Source: DATLRC01 sp035478435
Lineage (GTDB): Bacteria > Patescibacteriota > Saccharimonadia > Saccharimonadales > UBA4665
Direction: 5' to 3'
Assembly (NCBI GenBank): GCA_035478435.1
Contig: DATIJT010000009.1
Span: 62,001-126,000, forward strand
DNA: 64,000 nt
A model generated the notes under the pieces. It saw only the letters and a list, made by a program, of their open reading frames with translations, was not told the DNA's origin and ran no database searches. Every line of letters starts with the position of its first letter. Within the stretch, counting starts at the first letter, position 1. A program made the translations under genes and the position numbers. Of the stretch, positions 1 through 9,000 are shown piece after piece.

Positions 1-1
1 G

Positions 2-313
2 CGCCATCGGATTGAACGCGGCCAACGGCTAACAGAAATCTTAAAGCAACCACAATTCAGCCCCTACTCCATCGCCCAAATGTACGCCACCTTGTTAGCG
101 GCTACCAGTGGCTGTTTCGACCAAGTTCCTCTAGACAAAATCAAAACGGCCGAAGCCAACCTATTACGCGAACTCAAGCACGACCACCCTAAAGACATGG
201 AAAAACTAAATGAGGGTGGCGAACCAGACGAAAAAGTTCAAAAGAAGATTGTTGATATAGCTAACAAAATCGCCCTGTCCTACAAGCCGGAAGAAGTAAA
301 GGCTGCCAAATAA
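2..313 (+). CDS. atpA: F1 ATP synthase subunit alpha, C-terminal part (partial)
   Basis: The reading frame is open from the window edge to a TAA and encodes the last ~103 residues of the F1 alpha subunit. The conserved ERGQRLTEILKQPQFSPYS stretch near the left edge, followed by an all-helical tail, is typical of the C-terminal domain that packs around the gamma shaft in the catalytic head. The catalytic and Walker motifs lie upstream of the window. It precedes atpG as in the usual atp operon order, although a repeat-containing gap of about 100 nt separates them. Identity is secure; only the start is missing. Confidence 0.95.
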   Translation, partial: RHRIERGQRLTEILKQPQFSPYSIAQMYATLLAATSGCFDQVPLDKIKTAEANLLRELKHDHPKDMEKLNEGGEPDEKVQKKIVDIANKIALSYKPEEVKAAK

Positions 314-322
314 TGCTGAAGC

Positions 323-391
323 GAGACATGAGTCAGGAGTCAGGGGGCATGAGTAAAAAACTCATATCTCATATCTCATATCTCATGACTC
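323..391. repeat. Solo GAGTCA/TGACTC inverted repeat between atpA and atpG
   Basis: The gap opens with ATGAGTCAGGAGTCAGG, has a small hairpin ATGAGT-AAAA-ACTCAT in the middle, then three tandem ATCTCAT units ending in CATGACTC. The two sides are inversely repeated. The same GAGTCA / TGACTC vocabulary flanks the four-helix-bundle gene downstream of atpG, so this looks like a gene-less copy or remnant of that element. Confidence 0.7.
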
Positions 392-412
392 GGCAACCGG
401 AGGTTGCCTTGT

Positions 413-1282
413 ATGGCTAATACTATTACCCTCAAGCGCCGGATTGGATCGGTCAAAAGCACCAAGCAGATCACTAAGGCTATGGAGCTAGTTGCGGCCA
501 GCAAAATGCGTCGGGCCCAAGAACATGCCCTGGCTGGGCGAACCTACCGGGAATTCGCCTATTCCCTCCTGACTCGCTTGAGTGCCATAACCGAAGTTAA
601 TGCCCACCCACTATTTGTGCAGCGTTCGGTCAAAAAACGACTCTACATTGTTATAACCAGTAACGGCACGCTAGCCGGCGCTTATAACGCCAACATCCTG
701 CGCATGTTGACCCGGGCCATTCTGGCTGATCAGCAAGCCGGTATTGCCTGCCAAGTAATTGCGATTGGCAAACAGGGCGCTAAATTTGCCCGCCGGGTGA
801 GTCAGATAGATATGCTGGCGGCTTATACTGATATTCCCGATCACCCCGAGGCCAACGATATTCGTCCTATTCTGAATACGGCAATTGCGATGTACCGCGA
901 CCTCCAAACCGATGACGTTAAAGTACTTTACACCCAATTCAAATCGAACTTAGTCCAGGAAGCCACTGCCCTGTCGCTTTTGCCGGCCCGGTTTGTGGCT
1001 ACCGAAGGCGAAACTAGTTTGGATAACACTACCTTTGAGCCTTCCATTGAGGCGGTGCTAGATAGCGTCACGGAGCGGCTGCTTGAAGTCCAGGTCTGGC
1101 AAGCCCTGCTGGAAAGTTTGGCCTCTGAGCACTCCATGCGGATGATGGCCATGAAAAACGCGACCGATAACGCCACTGATCTGATAGAAGACCTGACCCT
1201 GGCTTTTAACACAGCCCGCCAAGCGGCCATTACCCAGGAACTAGCCGAAATCACTGGCGGCGCGGAGGCAATCCAACAATGA
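413..1282 (+). CDS. atpG: F1 ATP synthase subunit gamma
   Basis: Encodes the central rotor shaft of F1 (289 residues, normal length). The N-terminal signature RRIGSVKSTKQITKAMELVA and the C-terminal helix with MRMMAMKNATDNA and FNTARQAAITQE are diagnostic: these two long helices form the coiled coil that turns inside the alpha3beta3 hexamer. An in-frame TTG lies 9 nt upstream, but ATG at 413 is preferred because GGAGG sits 9 nt before it. The stop overlaps the start of the next gene (ATGA), so the inserted four-helix-bundle gene is translationally coupled to it. Confidence 0.96.
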   Translation: MANTITLKRRIGSVKSTKQITKAMELVAASKMRRAQEHALAGRTYREFAYSLLTRLSAITEVNAHPLFVQRSVKKRLYIVITSNGTLAGAYNANILRMLTRAILADQQAGIACQVIAIGKQGAKFARRVSQIDMLAAYTDIPDHPEANDIRPILNTAIAMYRDLQTDDVKVLYTQFKSNLVQEATALSLLPARFVATEGETSLDNTTFEPSIEAVLDSVTERLLEVQVWQALLESLASEHSMRMMAMKNATDNATDLIEDLTLAFNTARQAAITQELAEITGGAEAIQQ

Positions 1283-1683
1283 GTCAAGAGTCAAGAGTCA
1301 AGAGTCAAGAGAAGAAAACTATCAAGAGTTTTACGGATCTAATAGCTTGGCAAAAAGCGCACGCATTTGCGGTTGCGGTCTATAAAAACACGGTAAACTT
1401 CCCTCCTGGTGAGCAATTTGGTCTCACAAACCAGATTCGTCGTGCTTCAGTCTCTGTCCCATCGAACATAGCCGAGGGTTTTGGAAGACGAACAGTACCA
1501 GATCGTACCCACTTTTATGATATGGCTCGAGCGTCCCTGGCTGAAGTTCAAAGTCAACTATTGCTGTCTCGCGATGTAGGCTACTTACTGAAGCAAGTCT
1601 TTGAGGTATTGGCAGAGCAATCAGTCGATGTTCATAAATTATTAACCGGTCTTATTAACGCGACCAGAAAAAGAAGTTCTTGA
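1279..1683 (+). CDS. Four-helix-bundle protein (S23 / 23S rRNA-IVS family)
   Basis: A 134-residue protein of the small four-helix-bundle family first known from intervening sequences in 23S rRNA genes, also related to the Avd accessory proteins of diversity-generating retroelements. Family hallmarks visible are LIAWQKAHAFAVAVY, the FGLTNQIRRASVSVPSNIAEG core, and a helical C-terminus. The molecular role of stand-alone members is unknown. Its first dozen codons are themselves the GAGTCAA direct repeat, giving SQESRVKSQEKK, and its stop lies in the opposing TGACTC repeat. It interrupts the otherwise conserved atpG-atpD adjacency, which suggests insertion of a mobile unit rather than an ATPase function. 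Confidence 0.88.
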   Translation: MSQESRVKSQEKKTIKSFTDLIAWQKAHAFAVAVYKNTVNFPPGEQFGLTNQIRRASVSVPSNIAEGFGRRTVPDRTHFYDMARASLAEVQSQLLLSRDVGYLLKQVFEVLAEQSVDVHKLLTGLINATRKRSS

Positions 1684-1707
1684 CTCATGTCTCGTGACTC
1701 ATGACTC
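1279..1707 (+). mobile_element. IVS-like element: four-helix-bundle gene with GAGTCA/TGACTC flanks
   Basis: Three to four GAGTCAA direct repeats at 1280-1311 face TGACTCATGTCTCGTGACTC at 1681-1700 and one further TGACTC unit. In RNA the ends could pair and enclose the whole gene. The unit sits exactly between atpG and atpD. The inverted ends, the cargo family known from rRNA intervening sequences, and a gene-less copy one gene upstream support a mobile or once-mobile unit. Mobility is inferred, not shown. Confidence 0.6.
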
Positions 1708-1728
1708 TAAATTTGAAAGGATAAACGA

Positions 1729-3129
1729 ATGGCACAAGCAACAATGACAAGCAATAAAACTCTCAAGGGCACAATTAGCCAAGTAGTTGGTGTGGTGGTA
1801 GATGTGGAGTTTAGTAAAGACCACTTGCCGGCTATTTATAATGCTTTGACCACGCAACTGGATGGCCGGGAATTGGTATTTGAAGTAGCCCAGCACCTCA
1901 GTGAGTCATCTGTCCGGGCGATTGCTCTGGGAACGACTGACGGCCTGGAGCGCGGCGCGGTCGTAACGGACAGCGGCGCTGCCATTAGTGTGCCAATTGG
2001 CGACAAGACCCTCGGGCGCATGTTCAATGTCATTGGTGACCCGATTGATAGTAAGGGCGGCAATTTTAGCGAAAAAGCGCCGATCCACCGTGCCCCGCCA
2101 GCACTGATCGAGCAATCCGGTAGTGTCGAGATCTTGGAAACCGGCATTAAGGTTATTGACCTAATTGCGCCAATTACCAAAGGTGGTAAGGTCGGTCTGT
2201 TCGGTGGCGCCGGCGTTGGCAAAACCGTGCTGATTCAGGAGCTGATCAACAACATCGCCAAATTCCACAGCGGCTACTCGGTCTTTGCCGGCGTGGGCGA
2301 ACGGACCCGCGAAGGTAATGATTTGTACAACGAAATGAAAGAGTCCGGCGTTCTGGACAAGACTTCACTGGTCTTTGGCCAGATGAACGAACCGCCGGGC
2401 GCCCGTTTGCGGGTTGGCCTTTCCGGTCTGACCATTGCCGAAGGCTTCCGCGATAAAGGTTCTGACGTGTTGCTATTTATCGACAATATCTTCCGCTTTA
2501 CCCAGGCTGGTGCCGAAGTGTCGGCCCTACTTGGCCGCTTACCAAGTGCTGTGGGCTACCAGCCGAACCTAGCCCAAGAAATGGGTGCCTTGCAGGAACG
2601 GATCACTTCTACGCGCAAAGGTTCCATTACGTCAGTCCAAGCGGTTTACGTGCCGGCCGACGACTTGACCGACCCGGCTCCAGCTACCACCTTTGCTCAC
2701 CTTGACTCCACGATCGTATTAAACCGCGCGCTGACAGAGCTTGGGTTGTACCCGGCTGTCGACCCGCTGGACAGTAGCTCTACCATCTTGGATCCGGAAA
2801 TCGTTGGCGAGGAGCACTATGAAGTGGCCCGCGAAGTGCAGCGGGTGTTGCAGCGCTATAAGGATTTGCAAGACATCATCGCCATCCTGGGCATGGAAGA
2901 GCTGTCCGATGACGACAAACAAACCGTCGCCCGTGCCCGCCGTATCCAACGTTTCCTGACTCAGCCGTTCTTTGTGGCCGAGGTCTACACCGGACACCCC
3001 GGTAAATACGTTTCCCTGAGTGACACCATTGCCGGCTTCCGCGAAATTCTGGATGGTAAACACGACGACCTGTCGGAAAGCGCTTTCTACATGAAGGGCG
3101 ATATTGCCGAAGTCGTAAAGGAGAAATAG
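1729..3129 (+). CDS. atpD: F1 ATP synthase subunit beta (catalytic)
   Basis: Catalytic subunit of the F1 head, 466 residues. Walker A is GGAGVGKT at residues 159-166, the catalytic Glu region is GERTREGNDLY from about 190, Walker B lies in LLFIDNIFRF, and the ATPase alpha/beta signature region ALLGRLPSAVGYQP is intact. The start ATG follows AAAGGA with suitable spacing. It is separated from atpG by the inserted four-helix-bundle unit. Its TAG overlaps the GTG start of atpC by one base, so the two are translationally coupled. No residue expected for catalysis is missing. Confidence 0.98.
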   Translation: MAQATMTSNKTLKGTISQVVGVVVDVEFSKDHLPAIYNALTTQLDGRELVFEVAQHLSESSVRAIALGTTDGLERGAVVTDSGAAISVPIGDKTLGRMFNVIGDPIDSKGGNFSEKAPIHRAPPALIEQSGSVEILETGIKVIDLIAPITKGGKVGLFGGAGVGKTVLIQELINNIAKFHSGYSVFAGVGERTREGNDLYNEMKESGVLDKTSLVFGQMNEPPGARLRVGLSGLTIAEGFRDKGSDVLLFIDNIFRFTQAGAEVSALLGRLPSAVGYQPNLAQEMGALQERITSTRKGSITSVQAVYVPADDLTDPAPATTFAHLDSTIVLNRALTELGLYPAVDPLDSSSTILDPEIVGEEHYEVAREVQRVLQRYKDLQDIIAILGMEELSDDDKQTVARARRIQRFLTQPFFVAEVYTGHPGKYVSLSDTIAGFREILDGKHDDLSESAFYMKGDIAEVVKEK

Positions 3130-3554
3130 TGGTTCACTTTCAGTTAGTTACCCTCGGCGGTGTCAAGCTCGATACTGAGGCCTACGAGATTCTACTGCCA
3201 ACCCTGGACGGCATAATTGGCGTCTTGCCGGGCCACATGCCGCTCATCAGCGCGGCTACTCATGGTGTCGTCAGTGTGCGCCGCAGTGCCAGCGACAAAG
3301 ATGACATGATGGATCACTTTGCTATTAGTGGTGGCGTCATAGAGGTGGCCGATAACACGCTGCGCGTTCTGGTAGATGAAGCCGACCACGCCGAGGAGAT
3401 TAATGAAGCTGAGGCCCAAAAGGCCTATGAATTGGCCCAACGGATGAAAAAAGAAGCCAAAGACCAGGTCAGCCTGGAACATGCCCAAACTCTGGTTGAC
3501 CGCAGCGCCGTGCGCCTGCAAGTGGCCGGCCTGAAACGCCGCCAGCGTCGATAA
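3129..3554 (+). CDS. atpC: F1 ATP synthase subunit epsilon
   Basis: 141 residues: an N-terminal beta-sandwich (FQLVTLGGVKLDTEAYEILLPTLDG, then the GVLPGHMPL loop that is the family hallmark) followed by a two-helix C-terminal domain rich in Glu/Lys/Arg. In the complex it connects the gamma shaft to the c-ring, and the helices can inhibit ATP hydrolysis. The start is a GTG overlapping the last base of the atpD stop. It closes the atp gene run, and the following gene is unrelated. Confidence 0.94.
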   Translation: MVHFQLVTLGGVKLDTEAYEILLPTLDGIIGVLPGHMPLISAATHGVVSVRRSASDKDDMMDHFAISGGVIEVADNTLRVLVDEADHAEEINEAEAQKAYELAQRMKKEAKDQVSLEHAQTLVDRSAVRLQVAGLKRRQRR

Positions 3555-3578
3555 TTTAATCTATATTACTATTATCGT

Positions 3579-4016
3579 ATGGCCGATCACCTTCATCCTC
3601 TGTCCGAGAAAGAATTCTGGGCGATATACAAAAAAGTCCCAAGGTTAACTGTAGATATTGTTTTAAAGAGCGACAAAGGTCTTTATCTAACAAAACGTGA
3701 CATTGAACCTTGCAAGGGTCTCTGGCATCTTCCTGGCGGTACAGTGCGGTTCGCAGAACCTTTGATTAAAGCAGTCCAGCGGATTGCTAAACGTGAACTG
3801 GGGATTGAAGTTAAAAAGACCCGGCTTCTCGGCTATATTGAATACCCAAGCCACTACCTTCAAGGCCTTGATAGTCCTGTTGGCATTGCTTTCTACGTAG
3901 ATTCATATAATGGGAAAGTAACACCCAATGATGAAGCTAGCGATGGCGAGTGGTTCAAAGATTTCCCCAAAGAAATTCATGACGAAGAGCGTGATTTTCT
4001 CAAGGCCAATTTATAA
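3579..4016 (+). CDS. Nudix hydrolase, GDP-mannose mannosyl hydrolase-like
   Basis: 145 residues, one Nudix domain. The box begins GGTVRFAE and continues to AKRELG. Compared with the canonical pattern G-x5-E-x7-R-E-x2-E-E-x-G the first REx2EE positions read RIAKRE, a deviation that resembles GDP-mannose mannosyl hydrolases (NudD/Gmm), which cut the sugar-phosphate bond rather than a diphosphate. The preceding GLYLTKRDIEPCKGLWHLPGG also fits that subgroup. The substrate cannot be settled from sequence. It stands alone just after the atp genes. Confidence 0.8.
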   Translation: MADHLHPLSEKEFWAIYKKVPRLTVDIVLKSDKGLYLTKRDIEPCKGLWHLPGGTVRFAEPLIKAVQRIAKRELGIEVKKTRLLGYIEYPSHYLQGLDSPVGIAFYVDSYNGKVTPNDEASDGEWFKDFPKEIHDEERDFLKANL

Positions 4017-4027
4017 TCAGAATTGGC

Positions 4028-4435
4028 TCAAGCCTTCAATTTAGTAGCGCAAAAGGCGCAGCGAGTGGCTTTGACTGGGACGACGCTCAAACACTCCGGG
4101 CATTTTTTGGTAGTTGGTTCGTCGGTGTCTTTGTCGCGGTTAGAGATGGCCACTAGCTTATTGATGGGTTGGACGACCAAGAAGAAAACTACCAGGGCGA
4201 TAATCACGAAAGAAATTATGGAGTTTATGAACTCGCCGTACAAAAACTGGCTACCGCGGAAAGTAAAATGGGCGGTAGCGAACTGTTTTTGCTGGTAGAC
4301 CGCTCCGACAAGGGGGGTGATCAAATCTTTGACCAATGAATTAACAATGCCGTTAAAAGCCGCTCCGATGACGACGGCTACGCCTAGATCGACTACATTG
4401 CCTCTTAAGATGAATTTTTTGAAATCTTTAAACAT
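4028..4435 (-). CDS. mscL: Large-conductance mechanosensitive channel with C-terminal zinc ribbon
   Basis: 135 residues. MscL core: N-terminal amphipathic FKDFKKFILRGNVVDLGVAVVIGAAFNGIVN (positions 2-32, TM1), a periplasmic loop, TM2 IISFVIIALVVFFLVVQPINKL, then a short tail holding two Cys pairs, CPEC and CAFC, that form a predicted zinc ribbon in place of the usual C-terminal helical bundle. It opens under membrane tension to release solutes during hypo-osmotic shock. The ATG at 4435 is preferred over the upstream in-frame start because the protein then begins at the conserved MFKDFKKF. It faces an aquaporin gene, a sensible osmotic pairing. Confidence 0.93.
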   Translation of the reverse strand: MFKDFKKFILRGNVVDLGVAVVIGAAFNGIVNSLVKDLITPLVGAVYQQKQFATAHFTFRGSQFLYGEFINSIISFVIIALVVFFLVVQPINKLVAISNRDKDTDEPTTKKCPECLSVVPVKATRCAFCATKLKA

Positions 4436-4464
4436 AGTGTGTTTACCTGGATATCTTAACACAC

Positions 4465-4567
4465 TGAACCCATTTCATATCTCCCCTTCGGCCTCAAAGC
4501 CTACTGACAGTTTCGCTACTGCCAGTAGGCTTTTCGCTTGACGAACTGGAGATATGAAATTGGTTCA
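4465..4567. repeat. TGAACCCAT-family palindrome, copy 1
   Basis: A 103-bp imperfect palindrome between mscL and the aquaporin gene. The outer 20-nt arms (TGAACCCATTTCATATCTCC against its inverted copy) match at 19 of 20 positions. An inner stem AAGCCTACTG / CAGTAGGCTT encloses a small loop. It shares the inner blocks CTCCCCTTCGGCCTCAA and TTCGCTTGACGAACTGGAGA with copies at 20.7 and 57.7 kb. Confidence 0.85.
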
Positions 4568-4633
4568 TGATCTTTACAAAAATTAAAACTAACTGTACGC
4601 TTGTTTCATAACAATTAAGTGGAGGTTCCAAAA

Positions 4634-5344
4634 ATGTTTGGAAGACGAAAAATAGCCATGTTGGTGGCGGAGTTTCTGGGCACCGCGGTTTTAACGCTGG
4701 TATTTTTGAGCGTGCAGCGGTCGACGATCGGCATACCGTATTTTGTAGCGGTAGCTGCCGGTTTAACGGTCATACTAACTTATTTTGTAGTGGGTGAGAA
4801 TTCTGGGGCGCACCTGAACCCAGCCGTGACCCTGGCGCTTTGGACGGCGCGCAAAGTCGGTACTTTAACTGGCATGCTTTACATAGTTATGCAGCTTTTG
4901 GGGGCCTGGGCGGCCTATGGGTTGTACACTTATTTCGTTGGCCGAAGCCTGCAGCCAATCGGCGGCCAGTACGCTGGCAAGGTGCTTGTGGCTGAAGCTG
5001 TCGGCGCCTTCGTGTTGGCGCTTGGTTGGGCAGCCGCGGCCTATCGCCGCTACACTACTGGTAACCACGCCGCGGTGGTCGGTATTGCCTACGCTTTGGG
5101 CGTGATTGTCGCTTCAGTAGCTGGCATTGGTCTCATCAACCCTGCGGTCGCTTTGGGCGTCCGGGCTTGGAATATTTGGGGATCAATGGGCTGGGGCGCT
5201 TATGTGCTTGGCCCGGTATTGGGCGCGGTGATTGGCGTGAACTTATTCGGTCTGCTATTCGCCCCAAGCGGGACTATGGCTGTAGCTGAAGCTTCGACCG
5301 CTAAAACTACTACTAGCAAGAAGACAAGCCGCCGCAAAAAGTAA
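4634..5344 (+). CDS. Aquaporin / MIP-family channel
   Basis: 236 residues, six predicted TM helices and the two half-helix NPA motifs of the major intrinsic protein family: HLNPAVTLAL in the first half and INPAVALGV in the second. It conducts water and possibly small neutral solutes. The tail is a lysine/threonine-rich cytoplasmic segment. ATG 4634 is preferred over the earlier in-frame GTG because GTGGAGGT lies 7 nt before it. A strong bidirectional terminator follows. Next to divergent mscL, it suggests an osmotic-response neighbourhood. Confidence 0.92.
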   Translation: MFGRRKIAMLVAEFLGTAVLTLVFLSVQRSTIGIPYFVAVAAGLTVILTYFVVGENSGAHLNPAVTLALWTARKVGTLTGMLYIVMQLLGAWAAYGLYTYFVGRSLQPIGGQYAGKVLVAEAVGAFVLALGWAAAAYRRYTTGNHAAVVGIAYALGVIVASVAGIGLINPAVALGVRAWNIWGSMGWGAYVLGPVLGAVIGVNLFGLLFAPSGTMAVAEASTAKTTTSKKTSRRKK

Positions 5345-5358
5345 CCTCTAAAAACCTT

Positions 5359-5391
5359 AAAAGAACCGCCGATCAACTAGGCGGTTCTTTT
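5359..5391. terminator. Bidirectional intrinsic terminator
   Basis: A perfect 12-bp stem AAAAGAACCGCC / GGCGGTTCTTTT with a 9-nt loop, A-rich on one side and T-rich on the other. It lies between the convergent aquaporin and HAD genes and can end transcripts from both. Confidence 0.9.
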
Positions 5392-6043
5392 AATTAACCG
5401 TGCTATTGTAGTCCTCAACCAACGATGGCAATTCAAGAAGACTATCAATCCTGAATAAGCATCTCTCGGATGCAGGGCTATCGAGAATATAACCCCAAGG
5501 TCCGCGCTTAATGAGAGCTGTTAACATCCCGGCTTGCTGAGCTGGCGCGATATCGTTATCAAGGCGATCACCGACATAGAGGATTTCTGCCGGGTCGCAA
5601 CCCATTGCCGTAGCGATTCGTTTAAAGAAAGCTATTGATGGCTTCTCGACACCCCAACTAGCAGATGTGCCGATACTTTCAACTGGTAAGTTAAGGCTAC
5701 GAAGGATGGCTTCGGCCCCTTCGGTTTGGTTGCCCGCTAGCCCAGTTTTTACGCCCATTACTGCTAATGAACCTAGAGCAGGCCTAACATCCGGATACAA
5801 ATCTTTTTCCGTAAATGTTTCGGCCTGCCCAGCTTCAGCCCGTTTTTGGCGTTCTGCAGTAAGGTCAAAGCCTGGGCGAAAAACTTGGAAGGCTTCTCGG
5901 TAATCGCCGCCTCGGCCTACAGCTGCCCCAAAAACCGCTGAGAAGGTGTGCCTGGGTACATCTAACCAATCGGCCCAAGTGCCATATTCTCGTGTTTCGT
6001 CGACAATTGTTTCGCCAACGTCAAAACTTATTGCCTTGATCAT
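5390..6043 (-). CDS. HAD-superfamily hydrolase (variant motif I)
   Basis: 217 residues with a HAD Rossmann core and alpha-helical cap. Motif I is FDVGET: the nucleophile Asp8 is present but the second Asp of DxDxT is Gly, as in several DxG-type HAD subfamilies with altered or unproven phosphatase activity. Motif II is GLAGNQT, motif III Lys is in GVEKPS, and motif IV is GDRLDNDI. The stop of the upstream helicase gene abuts this ATG (TAAATG), so the two are cotranscribed. The substrate is unknown. Confidence 0.82.
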   Translation of the reverse strand: MIKAISFDVGETIVDETREYGTWADWLDVPRHTFSAVFGAAVGRGGDYREAFQVFRPGFDLTAERQKRAEAGQAETFTEKDLYPDVRPALGSLAVMGVKTGLAGNQTEGAEAILRSLNLPVESIGTSASWGVEKPSIAFFKRIATAMGCDPAEILYVGDRLDNDIAPAQQAGMLTALIKRGPWGYILDSPASERCLFRIDSLLELPSLVEDYNSTVN

Positions 6044-9000
6044 TTATGTATTTCCGTCTATTAAATCCTGCTGGAAAGCTTGAATCCCGCTGTAGTCGTC
6101 TGGAGCGTATTTGCTGATATCTGGAAAATTGAGGTCCATGATATGCCGCCAAACAACTTCAATTAAGCGGCTCAAATGGTCCAGCTCTTCGGCCGTTGGG
6201 GCGTAGCTAGCTAGCAGGTCCTTAGAGCTCTCGGCTTCAACGTAAATTATCTGGCTGTTGATGTTTGGATATTTACTGAAGCGGGCCGACTGGCTGGCAA
6301 GCAAATTATAAAACGCAAGTTGAGTACGTTGCTTCCAGGCTTTGGTGGCCTTGGCGCGGTCTTTGGTTGTAAAACTATGGAGCGGCTTGCCGGTCTTGTA
6401 GTCCGTGATGGTAAGGTTGCCGCCAGCAAGATCCAAATCAATCCGATCTAGTTTGCCTTTCAAGCTTGCGCTACCGAGCCGGATGTCGTTGATATTCTGT
6501 TCGGCCAAACTGCCGACGGGCAAACTAAATAAATTATTACTAAATAATTGCGCCAGAATAGCCTCGCCATGCTTAAGGTAGCGGCCAAATTCAACTGGCA
6601 GCAAACATTGGTCGCGCAAAGCCGCTTCGTAGCGGTCTAGTACGGTCCCTAGGTTAAAGTTGTGGGAATTAGTGAGCCGCTGGGCGGTTTCGAGCGAGCT
6701 ATGAATAGCTATGCCGTAAGCCATAGTAGCGCTTTTGGCCATAGGCAAACGCAGTAAATGGCGCTCCAAGAAATAAGCCGGCCCTGCCCCGGCAACATTC
6801 AGGAAATCGATCAAACCAGTAGCTGTCAGTTGGTAATTTTCCAGCCTGTCTTGGAGTAAAGCGTGCTCGTTTTTGGTTTCCAGCCGCGGCCAAGCCAGCG
6901 CGCTTTCCAGTACCGGGATCGGCTGTTCGACGGTTTCTTTATCAACTTTTTGGAGGGGCAGAATGTTTCTAATAAAAGGGGCGGCAAGTAATTCTTTACC
7001 TAGCGAATCGTTCAAGTAGCTGCTAATTATTAAGCTATGTTTGGCCCGGGAAGCGGCCACGTACATCAGGCGGACATAGTCGTCATAGTTTTCGCCATAA
7101 GGCTGCAGCGGCAAGTTCGCCGGTGGTTTGCGGCCACCTGTCCGCGGCTTCCAGACATCTTCTATGGCATCAACAATATAGACGCTATCAAATTCCAGGC
7201 CTTTGGCTTTGTGGACACTCAGAAGTTGCACGGCATGCTCATCGCTCATGAACCACGATTCATCGCTGATGCCTCGGCCCAAATCACTGTTAAGTCGCAA
7301 GAATTGGACAAAGTTGGTTAGGTTCGCTGTCTTGGTGCCGGCAAATTCTTGGGCCAGTGATTGTAGCACTTGGGTGGCCGATAAAGCCTGTAAGTATTCG
7401 TTAGTGGCTGGTCGATTGGTTAAATAATAATCATGGAATGGGCTTAGCAAATACTGGCCTTTTCTGAGGCCCAGCAAGTACTCTATAACTAATCCTAGCG
7501 GCAGCCGGTCGGCTTCACGGGCTAACCAAACCAGCCAGTTACCGATGTTATTTAGCTGTTCGTCATTATGGTCCAGGAGGTTTTCCAGCCAGTTGGGTTC
7601 GGCGTAATTAGCAGCTGCCAAACGCCATAAAACGCGGGGTTTAAGTTGCCACATCGGGTGGCGGAGCAGCTCTGCCAAATTATAGTTGACGGCTGATTGG
7701 TCGCCGGCCTGGATGGCGGTAACTGCCTCGGCGATGAGGCTGATTTGCCTGACGGCTTCATGCTCTAGAATGTTAGTTTGCTGTTCATACTTGACAGGCA
7801 CCTTGAGCTTAAGTAATTGGCTGGCAATTTGCTTGAGGCTATCGTGGGTCCTGGCTAGCACGGCAACCGAGCCACTGCCCTGTTGCCTCCGCGCCGCGAT
7901 TTTTTTAGCTACTGCCATTAACTGGTGCTCTCGGGTGGGGTAGCTGATGTGCTCAATTACGCCTTTTTGGGTTGGCGGATTAACGGCCTTTAGATTTTTC
8001 GAAAGGTTAGTTTCCCTATTTACCAATCTATCCTCGGCCTGCTCGATAATATCTTTGGCTGTATCTAAAACCGCTTGCGAAGAACGGTAATTGTCGGTCA
8101 AGATAACCATTTTGGTAGAGGGGTAGCTGCGCCGGAAAGACAGCATATTGCTCAGTTCAGCGCCGTTAAAGGCGAAGATAGATTGGTCGTCATCGCCTAC
8201 GGCCATGAGGTTGGGTTTGCCTAAATTGGCGTAGTGGTCGGCAACCAAATGGGCTAGGCGTAATTGGGCGGCGTTGGTATCCTGAAATTCATCGATTAGG
8301 ACGTATTGGAAACGCTCCTGCACATCGGCCCGCATGTCGCCGCGGTGTTCCAGCTGGGTGATAACCTCTATGATCATATCGGCGTAATCGTAATAGCCCC
8401 GCCCATGAAGCTCGTCCCGGTAGGTCTCGTAAACATGACCTGCAGCTCGCCACCAAGCATTTCGTTTCCTTTCGTTGTACATGCCCTTTTGGCCATCGAC
8501 CGTCTGAAGCCAGCGCTGTTTCCACTTGCCGGTAAAAGCGGTTTTGCCGCTGCCTTCATCTTGCCGGATTGCTTCGGCCAAACTTTCTTTTAATACGGTG
8601 CTGAGCGAAATGAGAGGGCTAATGTTTTCTTCTAATGGTTGGTCGGGCAAGGCTTCGATAGCCGCTGATAATTGAGGTAGTTTTTTAGTACTTAAAACAG
8701 GTTCTAGAATTTGGACTAATTGTGGTTCGATGGTGTCGATGTAAGCTAGATTAACATCGATCATAGCCCTTAATTTATCGGGTGTTAAGCCGGCTTCTTT
8801 AGCTAGCTTAAGGGCTTGCTGGACGTCACTGATGGCCGTGTAAGCTCCAGCAAACTTTAAAGCCAGCGGGTTATCAAGCGGCAGTTTACTTAAAATGTCG
8901 CGGACAGTTTCCAGCTGCACGGCATCGGGGGCGGTGCTGAGGCGGGCGCCATTCCAGAAGTAGTCAGGGTACATGGTCATTATCTCGGCCGCAAAACTGT

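Noticed and set aside
323..391. Possible CRISPR array from the tandem ATCTCAT units near atpG
   Set aside because: Units are 10 bp with no unique spacers and no cas genes anywhere in the window.
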